DNA of 64,000 bases from an uncultured Eubacteriales bacterium (GCA_934502885.1 CAKSUT010000002.1:62001-126000), one strand, 5' to 3'. Positions 16,940-25,401 are shown, numbered from the stretch's first letter. Program-made: numbers and translations. The notes: a model not told the origin generated them from the letters alone.

Positions 16940-18025
16940 TCATTCCTCGTCGTAGAAATAGAGTTCAAAACCGGGGTTGAGTTTTCCCTCTTCGTAAAGC
17001 GCACGAACGGGAGTCCAGTCCTCAACGGCGTTCATGTCGAGAGAAATGTACTCGATTTTGTCCGAGTTAAGCTTTGCGAAAGGCGAAAGGTCTCTTATAT
17101 AGTTGTAGTCAAGGTACAAAACGCGGAGATTCGGAAGCTCCGTAAAGGGAGTGACGTCCTCTATCGCGTTGTACATGAGCGACACGTCCTCGAGCGTCTT
17201 TATGTCGGCAAGCGCCGAGACGTCGGAAAGTCCGCATCTGTAAAGTGTAAGATATTTGAGGGGAAGCTCTCTGAGGCAGGAAATGTCGGTAATGCCGCTG
17301 AAATTTATCGAGAGACTCTCAAGCTTTTTGAGGTTTGCAAATGACGAAATATCTTCAAAGCACTTGTCCCCATCGTCGTAAAAGCGGTAATCCGCACCGA
17401 GGGATATGCTCTCGAGATTGTCAAGACCGCCCGTGCCGAGAATGCTGACATCGTCTATTATCGCACCGGACACGCTGAAAACCTTAAGGTTCTTGAGCTT
17501 CTCCACGCCGTCAAGCTTTTTGAGTGCCGTGTTCTTTCCGTCGGTGTGTATTGACACCGATTCAAGCTCCTTGCAGTAACGAAGATCATCGAAGCTGTCA
17601 AAGGTGTAAACGTCGAAGGTTGCGAAATCACGCACGCCCGTGAGGTACTTCATATCCTCAAACGACGATATCTGCTTCACGGCGGTTCTCTTTAAAAGAT
17701 CGCGCCTGGCGTCGAAGTCGGTTTCGTTCATGTAGTCGTCGAAGCCGACACTTATATTGCACACGCCGTCGTAATTGCTGAAGTAAATGTATCTCACCGA
17801 CGAAAGCTCCTCTCGGGTAAGCTCGGAGACGGGCTTGGCGAATATGCTCGACATTGCGGAAGCAAAGTCCTTGTCAGCAAAAGCGACGGGAGTACTCTTG
17901 TCCTCCGTCTCGTCATCGGCGGCGCTGTTTGTTTTATTGCAGCCGAACATTGCCGATACCACTGCAAGTGCAAGAAGTACCGTACATATTATGCGCAATG
18001 CGGTCGGTTTATCAGTCTTTTTCAT
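16940..18025 (-). CDS. Leucine-rich-repeat lipoprotein
   Basis: 361 residues. The signal sequence (about 8-30) ends in AMFGC, so the protein is probably a lipoprotein anchored outside the membrane. A short N-terminal domain (FASAMSSIFAKPVSELTREE) precedes LRRs of SDS22/internalin type (for example LKNLKVFSVSGAIIDDVSIL, DISCLRELPLKYLTLYRCGL, LPNLRVLYLDYNYIRDLSPF), which usually mediate protein binding. Start ATG 18025 follows AAAGGA; the longer open frame starting at 18061 lacks a signal-like beginning. It is a divergent tandem relative of the next LRR gene upstream. The partner is unknown. Confidence 0.85.
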   Translation of the reverse strand: MKKTDKPTALRIICTVLLALAVVSAMFGCNKTNSAADDETEDKSTPVAFADKDFASAMSSIFAKPVSELTREELSSVRYIYFSNYDGVCNISVGFDDYMNETDFDARRDLLKRTAVKQISSFEDMKYLTGVRDFATFDVYTFDSFDDLRYCKELESVSIHTDGKNTALKKLDGVEKLKNLKVFSVSGAIIDDVSILGTGGLDNLESISLGADYRFYDDGDKCFEDISSFANLKKLESLSINFSGITDISCLRELPLKYLTLYRCGLSDVSALADIKTLEDVSLMYNAIEDVTPFTELPNLRVLYLDYNYIRDLSPFAKLNSDKIEYISLDMNAVEDWTPVRALYEEGKLNPGFELYFYDEE

Positions 18026-18064
18026 TGTCGTGACCGTCCTTTCTTCATAAAGGTAAAGCATAAA

Positions 18065-18114
18065 TTAAAAAGTTACGGCAAACAGCTTTTGCGTTGCCAT
18101 TTGCCGTTTGCCGT
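18065..18114 (-). terminator. Possible terminator between the two LRR genes
   Basis: ACGGCAAAC pairs with GTTTGCCGT (18114-18106 with 18083-18075), a 22-base loop, then ACTTTTTAATTT on the minus strand. The loop side includes near-perfect TTGCCGT repeats. Confidence 0.45.
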
Positions 18115-18144
18115 TTGCTGTATGCCGGGGAAAATCCCCATTAA

Positions 18145-19359
18145 TTACTCTGCGTCCGCGCTTGTGTCGGCGGAAACCTCGTCATTATCGACGGGAGCGT
18201 CGGTATTGTCGTCCGCGTTGTCGTCGGTGTTCGCGTCTGTGCTGTCGTCCGCATTTGCATCAGTGTTGTCATCTGCATTGTCATCTGCATTTGCGTCAGC
18301 ATCACCGTCCGCGCTTGTGTCAGCGTTGTCGTCCGTATTCTCTTCGGGCATACCGCTTACCTTATCCTTGAACGCTTCAACAGCGGTCCAATCCTCAATG
18401 CCGTCGTTGCCGGAAAGGTCAACGGACAGAATCTTCTCTGCGTTGAGTGCGGAGAGAGCGGAGATATCGGTGATTTCGTTGTTCGAGAGGCTTACGGTTT
18501 CAAGCTCGGGAAGAGCGACTACCGTCTCGAGATCCTTTGTGCCTGTGCCGCCGAGATAGAGCGTCTTGAGAGCCGTGAGGTTCTTTATGGGGGTGATATC
18601 CGCAATGGTGTTGTTGTCAAGAGAAAGAGTCTCAAGCTTTACAAGACCGGAAAGTGCGGAAATATCGGTAATGGCGTTGTCGTCGAGCGTAAGAGACGTA
18701 AGCTCCGTAAGACCGGCGAGGGGAGCAATATCGGAAACACCGCAGGAGGCGAATGTAAGCTCCTTGAGGTTTGCGAAGTCAGCAACTGCGGAGATGTCTC
18801 CGAGAGTGCCGCCGTAAACGAGAAGGTTTTCAACATTTGCGGCGCTTGCCGAGAATACGGAAAGGTCGTTGAACTTTTCGTCCTGATAAATGTTGATTCT
18901 CTTAAGACCGGTGAAGAGAGCCATATCGGCATAGTCGATCGAGGCTGCGTCAAAAGTCTTTACAAGCTTCTGATTTTCCTCGTAAGCCTTCTTCTCCTCA
19001 TCAGTGCTGTCGTCTGTTGCGGTGATCGAAGAATCGTAGCCGGGGAGCGTGAGAGTTACGGACACGCCCTTGGTGTTGAGACTGCTTGTGTCGAGACCGT
19101 ACATTGCATAAATGGACGCCATATATGCGTTGGAGGTTACGTTAATCGACTCATACTGTGCAAGCTCTTCTTCGGTGATCTTGCCTGCCGGCTTGCCGAG
19201 AACTTCGGAAAGACCGTCAGCAAAGTTTCTGTCGGAAATGAACGAGGATTTGGAAACGCTGTAGGAATAAACAACATAAACACAGGCTGCCGCAAGAATT
19301 ACAACGAGCAACCAAAGGATAATTGTAGAAGCCTTTGACTTCTTAGAATTTCTGGCCAT
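18145..19359 (-). CDS. Membrane-anchored leucine-rich-repeat protein with Asp/Ala tail
   Basis: 404 residues. One N-terminal membrane span (about 13-35) after a basic start (MARNSKKSKAS), without a lipobox. Then a domain shared with the neighbouring LRR lipoprotein (FADGLSEVLGKPAGKITEEE), seven or so LRRs (LTSLTLDDNAITDISALSGL, LETLSLDNNTIADITPIKNL) and a 64-residue tail almost wholly Asp, Ala, Asn and Thr. The start at 19359 follows GGAGGG. The extracellular LRR face probably binds a protein; the acidic tail may be a spacer or bind cations. Confidence 0.85.
   Translation of the reverse strand: MARNSKKSKASTIILWLLVVILAAACVYVVYSYSVSKSSFISDRNFADGLSEVLGKPAGKITEEELAQYESINVTSNAYMASIYAMYGLDTSSLNTKGVSVTLTLPGYDSSITATDDSTDEEKKAYEENQKLVKTFDAASIDYADMALFTGLKRINIYQDEKFNDLSVFSASAANVENLLVYGGTLGDISAVADFANLKELTFASCGVSDIAPLAGLTELTSLTLDDNAITDISALSGLVKLETLSLDNNTIADITPIKNLTALKTLYLGGTGTKDLETVVALPELETVSLSNNEITDISALSALNAEKILSVDLSGNDGIEDWTAVEAFKDKVSGMPEENTDDNADTSADGDADANADDNADDNTDANADDSTDANTDDNADDNTDAPVDNDEVSADTSADAE
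18148..18339 (-). repeat. In-frame short repeats coding an Asp/Ala/Asn/Thr tail
   Basis: The last 64 codons of the anchored LRR gene are built of near-identical units encoding DDN, ADD, TDAN and NAD. At DNA level, segments such as GTTGTCATCTGCATTTGC recur with few changes, so the tract is prone to length change by slippage. Confidence 0.75.
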
Positions 19360-19408
19360 AGTGCCCTCCGAAAATTTTATTATATTTGTGCTTATACACA
19401 TCTTCACC

Positions 19409-19437
19409 ATTATACCATGACTTTTTTAAAAAAACAA
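19409..19437 (-). promoter_or_regulatory. Candidate promoter of the anchored LRR gene
   Basis: On the minus strand TTGTTT, 17 bases, then TATAAT (19414-19409). Good -10, modest -35. Confidence 0.45.
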
Positions 19438-19488
19438 GAATATTTTTCAAACTAATAAATATTTCAGCTTTTTTTACAAGGTAAATTG

Positions 19489-19531
19489 CAAAAACAGGCA
19501 TTTTGGGCAGACTTTTTTGCCCAAAATGCCT
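19489..19531 (-). terminator. Strong terminator after spoIIIAH
   Basis: A perfect 13-base stem, AGGCATTTTGGGC with GCCCAAAATGCCT (19531-19519 and 19508-19496), a 10-base loop, then GTTTTTG on the minus strand. Confidence 0.9.
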
Positions 19532-19538
19532 TCGGAGG

Positions 19539-20153
19539 TCAGTTCTTCTCTATTATTTTGATGTTCTCGGGAGAAAATCCCGTCTCGCTCATGGCAATTT
19601 CGCGTATCTGCGCGACCTCGTTCGTGAGAAGCCCCGAGGTTTTGACGACGACATTTACGTTGTCTCCGTTAACCACGGCAAGGCAGTCCTCAAAGCCCTT
19701 TGCCTTGACCATTGTTTCGACGTTGGATTCTATCTCGATATTTCCGGCGATGGATATCATTTTTCCGAGTGCTTCGTCCTTGACGTCGGGCATCGTTTCC
19801 GAGCTGTCAACAACGGTCTGGAGTGTCTGGAGCGCTTCGTCGCGTCTGCGCTCTCTGTCCGCCGCTGCGTCGAGGAAATATGCGTCCTTGCTTTCGGATG
19901 CCGCAACCTCGGCAAGCGGAGAATTTTCGGGTGAAACGCCGTCAACAAGCGTCGCCTCTCCGAGTATCTTGGAGCTGTCGGTGTCATACGACGCGGTATA
20001 CAGATAGTCGGTGTTGGGAGAGAACCCGTCGAGACCATTGTTCCAGTCTATGTAAACCGCAATGCAGATAAGTGCGACAAACGCAAATGCCGCAAAGGTT
20101 CTCGCGTGCTTTTTGAAGAACGAAAACGTCCCCCTAAGCTCTGCTTTTTTCAT
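19539..20153 (-). CDS. spoIIIAH: Stage III sporulation protein AH
   Basis: 204 residues: cytosolic start, one membrane span (about 18-38; FAAFAFVALICIAVYIDW), an extended linker, and a C-terminal YscJ/FliF-like ring-building domain (about 115-204; AKGFEDCLAVVNGDNVNVVV). In spore formers it sits in the mother-cell membrane, where its outer domain pairs with forespore SpoIIQ to form the feeding channel. ATG 20153 is preferred to ATG 20159 because AGGAG ends 8 bases before it. It ends the spoIIP-AF-AG-AH run, followed by a strong terminator. Confidence 0.92.
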   Translation of the reverse strand: MKKAELRGTFSFFKKHARTFAAFAFVALICIAVYIDWNNGLDGFSPNTDYLYTASYDTDSSKILGEATLVDGVSPENSPLAEVAASESKDAYFLDAAADRERRRDEALQTLQTVVDSSETMPDVKDEALGKMISIAGNIEIESNVETMVKAKGFEDCLAVVNGDNVNVVVKTSGLLTNEVAQIREIAMSETGFSPENIKIIEKN

Positions 20154-20197
20154 ATACATTTCTCCTTTCAGAATGTGCGGAAAGTTGTTGTTTTCGT

Positions 20198-20740
20198 TTA
20201 TGTGCCGTCATTTTCTCCGCCTATAACCTCCACCCTGCCCTTCGGCACGCCGAAAAGTGCGCTTGCGGCGTCCGCTATCTTTTCTTTAACCACCGCATCG
20301 TTTCCGCCGCGGCAGACAACAAGCACGCCTTTGACCTTCGGACAGAGCTTCTTTACAAGCACGGGACTTTCGGGGTTTCGGCTTCCGCCGACAAGCACAA
20401 GCTCCTTTTCTGAGGTGCGCGTATCCGAAGCGGTTCCGCCCTTTATGCCGGCATTGTACGCATATATGTTTTCAAACGAACTGTCAAATGTAATCATGAC
20501 GCTTGCTTTTCCCGTACCGTCGATATCCGATATTATTTTCGCAAGATTCTCCTCGAGTTTTTCGGCGTATGACGAGAGCTCATCCGCGCCCGTATACTCG
20601 GTACCGACCTTTTCCGCGCCGTCGTTCGACATAAAAAGAAGAGTTAATCCGACGGCAAGCACCGCAAGCATAACCGCGTTTTTACCGTCAATAAGTCCTT
20701 TTAATATGCCGAGCGGTGTTTTTTTACCGATTTCGCTCAT
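20198..20740 (-). CDS. spoIIIAG: Stage III sporulation protein AG
   Basis: 180 residues: a basic start, one membrane span near 24-38 (LAVLAVGLTLLFMS), a flexible linker, then a ring-building motif (about 135-180; VKGVLVVCRGGNDAVVKEKI and GVPKGRVEVIGGEND). SpoIIIAG forms a large ring in the SpoIIIA-SpoIIQ channel. The start ATG 20740 lies 4 bases after the spoIIIAF stop, using a ribosome site inside the spoIIIAF end; the longer reading frame to 20800 overlaps spoIIIAF and is rejected. Confidence 0.93.
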   Translation of the reverse strand: MSEIGKKTPLGILKGLIDGKNAVMLAVLAVGLTLLFMSNDGAEKVGTEYTGADELSSYAEKLEENLAKIISDIDGTGKASVMITFDSSFENIYAYNAGIKGGTASDTRTSEKELVLVGGSRNPESPVLVKKLCPKVKGVLVVCRGGNDAVVKEKIADAASALFGVPKGRVEVIGGENDGT

Positions 20741-20744
20741 GCTT

Positions 20745-21278
20745 TTACGCTTCACTTCCCTTCTTTCGCGTTTCTCCCACCGAAATCTCAGTGTCCGCAC
20801 AGCCGGTTATCATTCCGACATATTCCGTCACTTCCTCCGTGTCAATTCCGGCGGCCGCATTCTCCGAAAGCCGTGCCGACACTTTCGCGAATGAGAGTGT
20901 CAGTGTGCCGCCGTCCGTTTCTTCCGTTAATTCTATGCGGACTGAGATATCGTTTATTCCGATTCCGTACTTTTTGCACAGCTCGGAGGCGATTTTTTCT
21001 TCAAGCTCACGTCGGCACTCCGAAACGACAAGCTCCGGCGAGCCGAAGCTTTCGCTCACTTGCATATCTTCTCCGAAAAAAGCCGCGGCGTCCTCGGCAT
21101 TCCACGCCTCACCGTTTTTCACGACAGGCAAAAACACCGTGCATATCACAAACAACACCACGACAAGCCGCACGTAGCGTCCTATATTCCGTCCTCCGTC
21201 CTCCGCCGCAGCCATCACGTTATCCGCGCACGCACCGGCGGCGCATACGGTGAGAACTGTAAGCAATGCCTCTCTCAT
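20745..21278 (-). CDS. spoIIIAF: Stage III sporulation protein AF
   Basis: 177 residues. Two N-terminal hydrophobic segments (about 4-20 and 34-51; YVRLVVVLFVICTVFLPVV) and a soluble C-terminal domain with the ring-building fold of this family (VSECRRELEEKIASELCKK, GTLTLSFAKVSARL). It is an inner component of the SpoIIIA channel complex made in the mother cell. ATG 21278 follows GGAGG. It is 21 bases behind spoIIP and its neighbours AG and AH follow immediately, but AA to AE are absent from the window. Confidence 0.88.
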   Translation of the reverse strand: MREALLTVLTVCAAGACADNVMAAAEDGGRNIGRYVRLVVVLFVICTVFLPVVKNGEAWNAEDAAAFFGEDMQVSESFGSPELVVSECRRELEEKIASELCKKYGIGINDISVRIELTEETDGGTLTLSFAKVSARLSENAAAGIDTEEVTEYVGMITGCADTEISVGETRKKGSEA

Positions 21279-21299
21279 ATTTTCCTCCGTCCCGTTTTT

Positions 21300-22622
21300 T
21301 CATCTTGTCACGGCTCTCGAAAAAGCACTTGCGAAAAGCTTAACCGCACGCGACGCCTCCTCATAGGTATTGCCGCAGGAACCGACCTCAAGTATGAATG
21401 AGCCTTGCGTGAACTGCTGATTGAATCTCGACGCACGGAGATTGAGCGGTCTTACAAGGGACGGATAATCCTCCGCGATGCGCTTTTGTATGGTGAGTGC
21501 GGCGGTGAGATTTTTCCGCCATTCCGGGTGTGACGCGCCTCCGTCGTCCGTTCCTATAACGAACATTATCTGAGCCGTTTTCTCACCGCAGATTTCGGCG
21601 GCAGGCTTTATTTTTTCGTTTGTCGTGCGGACTATCGAGTCGCGGTGAAGATCTATGACATACTCTATGGACGGGTACTTTTCAATATATTCCGCAATGC
21701 TTTTTGCGCTCTGCGAATACGCCGAGAGAAACGACTTTTCGTCGTGCATTATCTCGCAGTGAACCGTCGGTATGCCGTAAGAATTGAGTGCGTCGGTAAG
21801 CTCTGTTCCGAGACCGACAACATTTTTCGTCGTATCGGTCGTCCGCGGCGAAAGCTCGCTTTTAGGGTAGCGGTCGGAATCGACCGAGGTAAATCCCTCC
21901 GTGCCGTGCGTGTGGACTATAAGCACCTTTGGTTTATCGGGCGACTCAAACGGCACTATCGGCGCTATTGGAAAGGCCTTTGCGAGGTACTCCTCCGCAG
22001 AGACGGAATAGGCGGTGTCGTTGTTTATGCGTATCTCTCCGTCCTTCGAGGAAAGATCCATTGACGTGAGAGGAAACGTATCGCCGTCCGAATATATTGA
22101 CGCCTCCTCTGTATTATCTGACACCGAGACGGCAACCGCGTCGGCAGGTGCGGCTTTTTCACCGTCGTCGTCAGCGGTGTTTTCAGCCGCTTTGACGTCG
22201 GTATCCTTCGGGAGGCTCAGGTAGTATGACGAAATGACTCCCGAAGCGGGAACCGTTTCCTTTTCATGGAGAAAATCAACAAAATCGCCGCTCATATTCC
22301 CTACGTTAAAGGAATATGCGCCGACTCGGAGAGTGCCGTCGTCAAAACCGATTATTCCGAGAATTGCAAGCGGAATTGCGGCAAGGATCGCCGCGGCGGT
22401 GACGACAACCGCGCATCTTATTAGTCCCGACAGCGTTCTTTTGAGTTTTCGCGCAGACCTTCTTCCGCGCTCTCTTTTTGTGCGTATCCGGACATTAGCA
22501 TCGCTTCGGCACACGGTCGGCTCTCTTGCGGCGTCAAAGAAGATTGTCTTTTCCTTTCGCACTGTGTTCTGCGGCTCTTCCTTTTTCGCATCCGCGATGA
22601 CTGTAAATTTTGTGTATGTCAC
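21300..22622 (-). CDS. spoIIP: Stage II sporulation protein P (cell-wall hydrolase)
   Basis: 440 residues: a basic cytosolic part, one span (about 72-94), a Ser/Asp-rich linker and the SpoIIP catalytic domain (about 225-440). Metal-binding blocks are present: VHTHGTEGF, IDLHRDSI and LEVGSCGN. The family cuts peptidoglycan as amidase and endopeptidase in the engulfment complex with SpoIID and SpoIIM. I choose GTG 22622 because AAAAGGAGAGG lies just before it; the in-frame ATG at 22643 lies upstream of that site. A sigma-E-like promoter precedes it, and the spoIIIA genes follow. Confidence 0.93.
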   Translation of the reverse strand: MTYTKFTVIADAKKEEPQNTVRKEKTIFFDAAREPTVCRSDANVRIRTKRERGRRSARKLKRTLSGLIRCAVVVTAAAILAAIPLAILGIIGFDDGTLRVGAYSFNVGNMSGDFVDFLHEKETVPASGVISSYYLSLPKDTDVKAAENTADDDGEKAAPADAVAVSVSDNTEEASIYSDGDTFPLTSMDLSSKDGEIRINNDTAYSVSAEEYLAKAFPIAPIVPFESPDKPKVLIVHTHGTEGFTSVDSDRYPKSELSPRTTDTTKNVVGLGTELTDALNSYGIPTVHCEIMHDEKSFLSAYSQSAKSIAEYIEKYPSIEYVIDLHRDSIVRTTNEKIKPAAEICGEKTAQIMFVIGTDDGGASHPEWRKNLTAALTIQKRIAEDYPSLVRPLNLRASRFNQQFTQGSFILEVGSCGNTYEEASRAVKLFASAFSRAVTR

Positions 22623-22665
22623 GCTTTCCTCTCCTTTTCGCATCTCGCATATCGGGTGATGTTAA

Positions 22666-22694
22666 ATTATAGTGCGGAGGGTTCGGAAATATTA
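22666..22694 (-). promoter_or_regulatory. Candidate sigma-E promoter for spoIIP-spoIIIAF-AG-AH
   Basis: On the minus strand, TAATATT (22694-22688) fits the sigma-E -35 pattern KMATATT fully, followed by 14 bases and ACTATAAT (22673-22666), which matches CATACAMT at five of eight places. The leader would be about 35 bases. Confidence 0.45.
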
Positions 22695-22710
22695 CAGTTT
22701 TAATTGCGTT

Positions 22711-22744
22711 GCAAAACAAAAAGCGTCCGACAAAATCGGACGCT
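22711..22744 (-). terminator. Terminator after the WalJ-type gene
   Basis: AGCGTCCGA and TCGGACGCT form a 9-base stem with a 5-base loop, followed by TTTTTGTTTT on the minus strand. It separates the MBL gene from the sporulation block. Confidence 0.9.
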
Positions 22745-22782
22745 CATATGTGCCGCAAGCTTCATTTTACGGCAAGTCTGTC

Positions 22783-23553
22783 TCATATTATACTTTTCGG
22801 CGCAACTTTTACGGTACAGCCGCAAAGTCCTTTTTCCGCAAGAGAGCTTTCACTCTCCGAAAGCACCTTTTCAGGCGTGTTGTTTTCCTCGGAGAGGTGC
22901 GCAAGCCACACTGTCTCCGCGCCGCCTTCGGCAAGAAAGGGAACAAATCTCGCACAGTCCTTGTTTGAAAGATGCCCCCTGTCGGAAAGAATGCGCTGTT
23001 TTAACATATACGGATACGGACCGTTTTTGAGCATATCGAGGTCATGATTCGACTCAACAACCACCTGACGGCAGCCGATAAGCGCGGCGGCAATGCCTTT
23101 TGTAACATAGCCTATATCGGTCGCGAAGCCGAAAGAATCGCCGTCCGTGTCGCTTATATGAAAGCAGACGCTTCCGAGCGCGTCGTGCGGAGTCTTGAAT
23201 ATATCGACACCGATACCGCCTATCGAGACGCTCTCACCGGCGTTCTTTATAACGGCGCACCGCGAGAGATTTTCGTAGGCTCTGTCTGCGAAAATATAAT
23301 CCGCAGACATTCCGTTTATGTAGACCGGTATGTGATACTTTTTCGATATTACCTCGAGTCCGCGTATGTGGTCGATATGCTCGTGAGTCACAAGTATCGC
23401 CGATATGCCGAGAATCGACTTTCCGATACTTTCAAGTGCTTTTGTCACCGAAAGGCATGAGACTCCGGCGTCGATGAGTATTCTTGTATCGCCGCTTTCG
23501 ACAAAGGTACAGTTGCCCTTCGATCCCGAAAACATGGGAACTGTGTTTATCAT
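22783..23553 (-). CDS. WalJ/YycJ-like MBL-fold exonuclease-type protein
   Basis: 256 residues of MBL fold. Zinc-ligand loop VTHEHIDHIRG, later VVVESNHDLDML and a His in RGHLSNKDCA and WLAHLSEENN. This pattern (GSKGNCTFVESGDTRILIDAG at the start) is that of the YycJ/WalJ family, which includes a 5'-3' DNA exonuclease involved in repair. Cytoplasmic. Start ATG 23553 follows AGGAG. It is 24 bases behind a small membrane protein gene, so both are likely on one message. The walK/walR genes usually near walJ in Bacillus are absent here. Confidence 0.85.
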   Translation of the reverse strand: MINTVPMFSGSKGNCTFVESGDTRILIDAGVSCLSVTKALESIGKSILGISAILVTHEHIDHIRGLEVISKKYHIPVYINGMSADYIFADRAYENLSRCAVIKNAGESVSIGGIGVDIFKTPHDALGSVCFHISDTDGDSFGFATDIGYVTKGIAAALIGCRQVVVESNHDLDMLKNGPYPYMLKQRILSDRGHLSNKDCARFVPFLAEGGAETVWLAHLSEENNTPEKVLSESESSLAEKGLCGCTVKVAPKSII

Positions 23554-23577
23554 GTGGGTAAAAATCTCCTGTAATCG

Positions 23578-23946
23578 TCAAATGAGCATTGTTATCACGG
23601 TGTCGCAAAGCACAACCGCTATCGGCGGCAGAGCCGTGAACACCAAAAGCTTTATTCTGAAATCCGCTTTGCGAAGAAAAGCTTTGTCACTTTCGGTGAG
23701 CTTTCCGCACTTTTCAAAGTCAAACTTTTCTTCGGGTACAGCCTCCGCCTTTTTCCGCAGATTTATCACGTTTACGTAAATAACCGCATAAAGAACCGCG
23801 CAAATGCTTATAAGCGCGATAAAGGCGTAATTCACCGCCGAAAAGACCGCGGCGTTTTGCGAATTCACTGCCGCAACGTAAATTGCGACGGTAATCACAG
23901 CCCATGCGGCAAGTCCGACCGCTTTTTTTACTTTATTTTTATTCAT
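23578..23946 (-). CDS. Small three-span membrane protein, unknown
   Basis: 122 residues: hydrophobic segments near 9-27, 35-58 and 98-120 with a charged loop between the second and third (NLRKKAEAVPEEKFDFEKCG). No motif recognised. Start ATG follows GGGAGC and GGCGG. It lies between galK and the WalJ-type gene, with only 24 bases to the latter, so it probably shares its message. Function unknown. Confidence 0.65.
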   Translation of the reverse strand: MNKNKVKKAVGLAAWAVITVAIYVAAVNSQNAAVFSAVNYAFIALISICAVLYAVIYVNVINLRKKAEAVPEEKFDFEKCGKLTESDKAFLRKADFRIKLLVFTALPPIAVVLCDTVITMLI

Positions 23947-23982
23947 ACCGCCGTTTGCTCCCAGCCGAGTTTAATGCAGTGA

Positions 23983-24007
23983 GCGGAGTGCAGTTTCCGC
24001 ACTCCGC
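23983..24007 (-). other. Tail-less hairpin downstream of galK
   Basis: GCGGAGTGC and GCACTCCGC form a 9-base stem with a 7-base loop in the 100 bases between galK and the small membrane protein gene. No T-run follows, so it is more likely an mRNA-stabilising or processing hairpin than a terminator. Confidence 0.35.
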
Positions 24008-24046
24008 ACCGTTTATTTTGTGTTTTGCGTTTTGCAACACCGTGTT

Positions 24047-25360
24047 TCACTTGCAGAGCTTATCGAGCATTACCGCGCCGTAGAGACGAACCTTGAGGAC
24101 ATATGCGCTGTCCTTTCCGAATACGCTTCTCATGAGCGCATTGAACTCCCCGACGTACTTATTGGGCACGAACGCCTGGATTGTGCCTGCAAAACCGCCG
24201 CCGTGTACTCTGTAAGCGGTGTCGGGCTTGTCGTTGAGAACTTCGCCTGCAAGAGCGAGAGCGAGAGATATTCCCTGTTCCTCGACGTTCTTTACGGTGA
24301 AAGCGTTCTGGAGCATGGTTGCGGAAGAAAGTCCCGATTCCTTAACACCCTTGAGGAACGCCTTTATATCGCCCTTCTTGAGAGCTTCGGTCTGAGCGAT
24401 AACTCTCTCGTTTTCGTTGCAGAAGTGGAGCGCACGCATAACCGCTCTGTCTCCAAACTTTGCTCTGAGTGCCGGAATTGCGGCAATTATCTCCTTCTTG
24501 TCGATGCCTCTGAGGTAAGGCTTTCCGAAATAGCCGGCAACAGCCTTCATCTCGGCAGGTATGGACGCATAGTCGTCGTTAAGGTCGGCGTGGTTTCCGC
24601 CGGTATTTACGATGCAGAGAGAATAACCGTGAGCGTAGAGGTCGAAATCGAGCTTCTCGACAACGGGAGCCGCGGTGTCAAGAAAATCAATGGCAACAAA
24701 GCCGCCGACCGCGCAAGCCGTCTGATCCATGAGTCCGCAGGGCTTGCCGAAGTGTACGTTCTCGGCATACTGCGAAATCTTCGCTATCTGTACAGCGTCG
24801 ATAACGCCGCCGTTGTAGAAGTGGTTGAGGATATTTCCGACCATTACCTCAAACGCTGCGGAGGACGAAAGTCCGGAGCCTTTGAGAACATTGGAGGTCG
24901 TATATGCGTAGTAGCCGCCGTATACGTGACCGCAGTTCTGGAGTCCGTCGCACATACCTCTGATAATTGCGGAGGCCTTATAGTACTCGTCCTTTACTAC
25001 GGTCTTGACGTCCTCGAGAGAAACGATATCCTCGGGGAAGCCTTCGGACTTTATTCTTATCTCAGGCTTGTCGGTCTTTGCCGCAACAGCGATTATATCA
25101 AGGCTTATGGAAGCCGCGATAACCTTGCCGTGGTTATGATCCGTGTGGTTGCCGGAAATCTCGCTTCTGCCGGGAACGGAGAAGAGCGAAACATCGGAAT
25201 CTGCAGGAAGCTTATCCGCGTAAAGCTCCGCGAACCTGTCAACAGCTATCGCATATCTTGCGCGAACGTCGCAGATATCGCAGTCGTCGCCGTAGAGCTT
25301 TTTGAAAGCGGTATCGAATTTTCCGTCGAGGACGGCGGACTTTATCTCTGTAATCTTCAT
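24047..25360 (-). CDS. galK: Galactokinase
   Basis: 437 residues of the GHMP kinase family: the galactokinase signature SVPGRSEISGNHTDHNHGK, the ATP-loop KGSGLSSSAAFEV, the catalytic Asp region (LMDQTACAVGG) and motif 3, VHGGGFAGTIQAFV. It phosphorylates galactose to galactose 1-phosphate, the first Leloir step. ATG 25360 is preferred to ATG 25369, since AAAGGA sits almost against the latter and 10 bases before the former. No galT or galE is in the window. The leader holds a small hairpin. The N-terminal part is somewhat longer than in E. coli GalK. Confidence 0.93.
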   Translation of the reverse strand: MKITEIKSAVLDGKFDTAFKKLYGDDCDICDVRARYAIAVDRFAELYADKLPADSDVSLFSVPGRSEISGNHTDHNHGKVIAASISLDIIAVAAKTDKPEIRIKSEGFPEDIVSLEDVKTVVKDEYYKASAIIRGMCDGLQNCGHVYGGYYAYTTSNVLKGSGLSSSAAFEVMVGNILNHFYNGGVIDAVQIAKISQYAENVHFGKPCGLMDQTACAVGGFVAIDFLDTAAPVVEKLDFDLYAHGYSLCIVNTGGNHADLNDDYASIPAEMKAVAGYFGKPYLRGIDKKEIIAAIPALRAKFGDRAVMRALHFCNENERVIAQTEALKKGDIKAFLKGVKESGLSSATMLQNAFTVKNVEEQGISLALALAGEVLNDKPDTAYRVHGGGFAGTIQAFVPNKYVGEFNALMRSVFGKDSAYVLKVRLYGAVMLDKLCK

Positions 25361-25401
25361 ATTTTTCATTTCCTTTCGAGAAAATTTTTTTGTTGCCTCG
25401 G

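Noticed and set aside
18101..18121. Tandem TTGCCGT repeats as a separate repeat element
   Set aside because: Only about three short imperfect copies within a terminator-like hairpin; too small to treat as an element.
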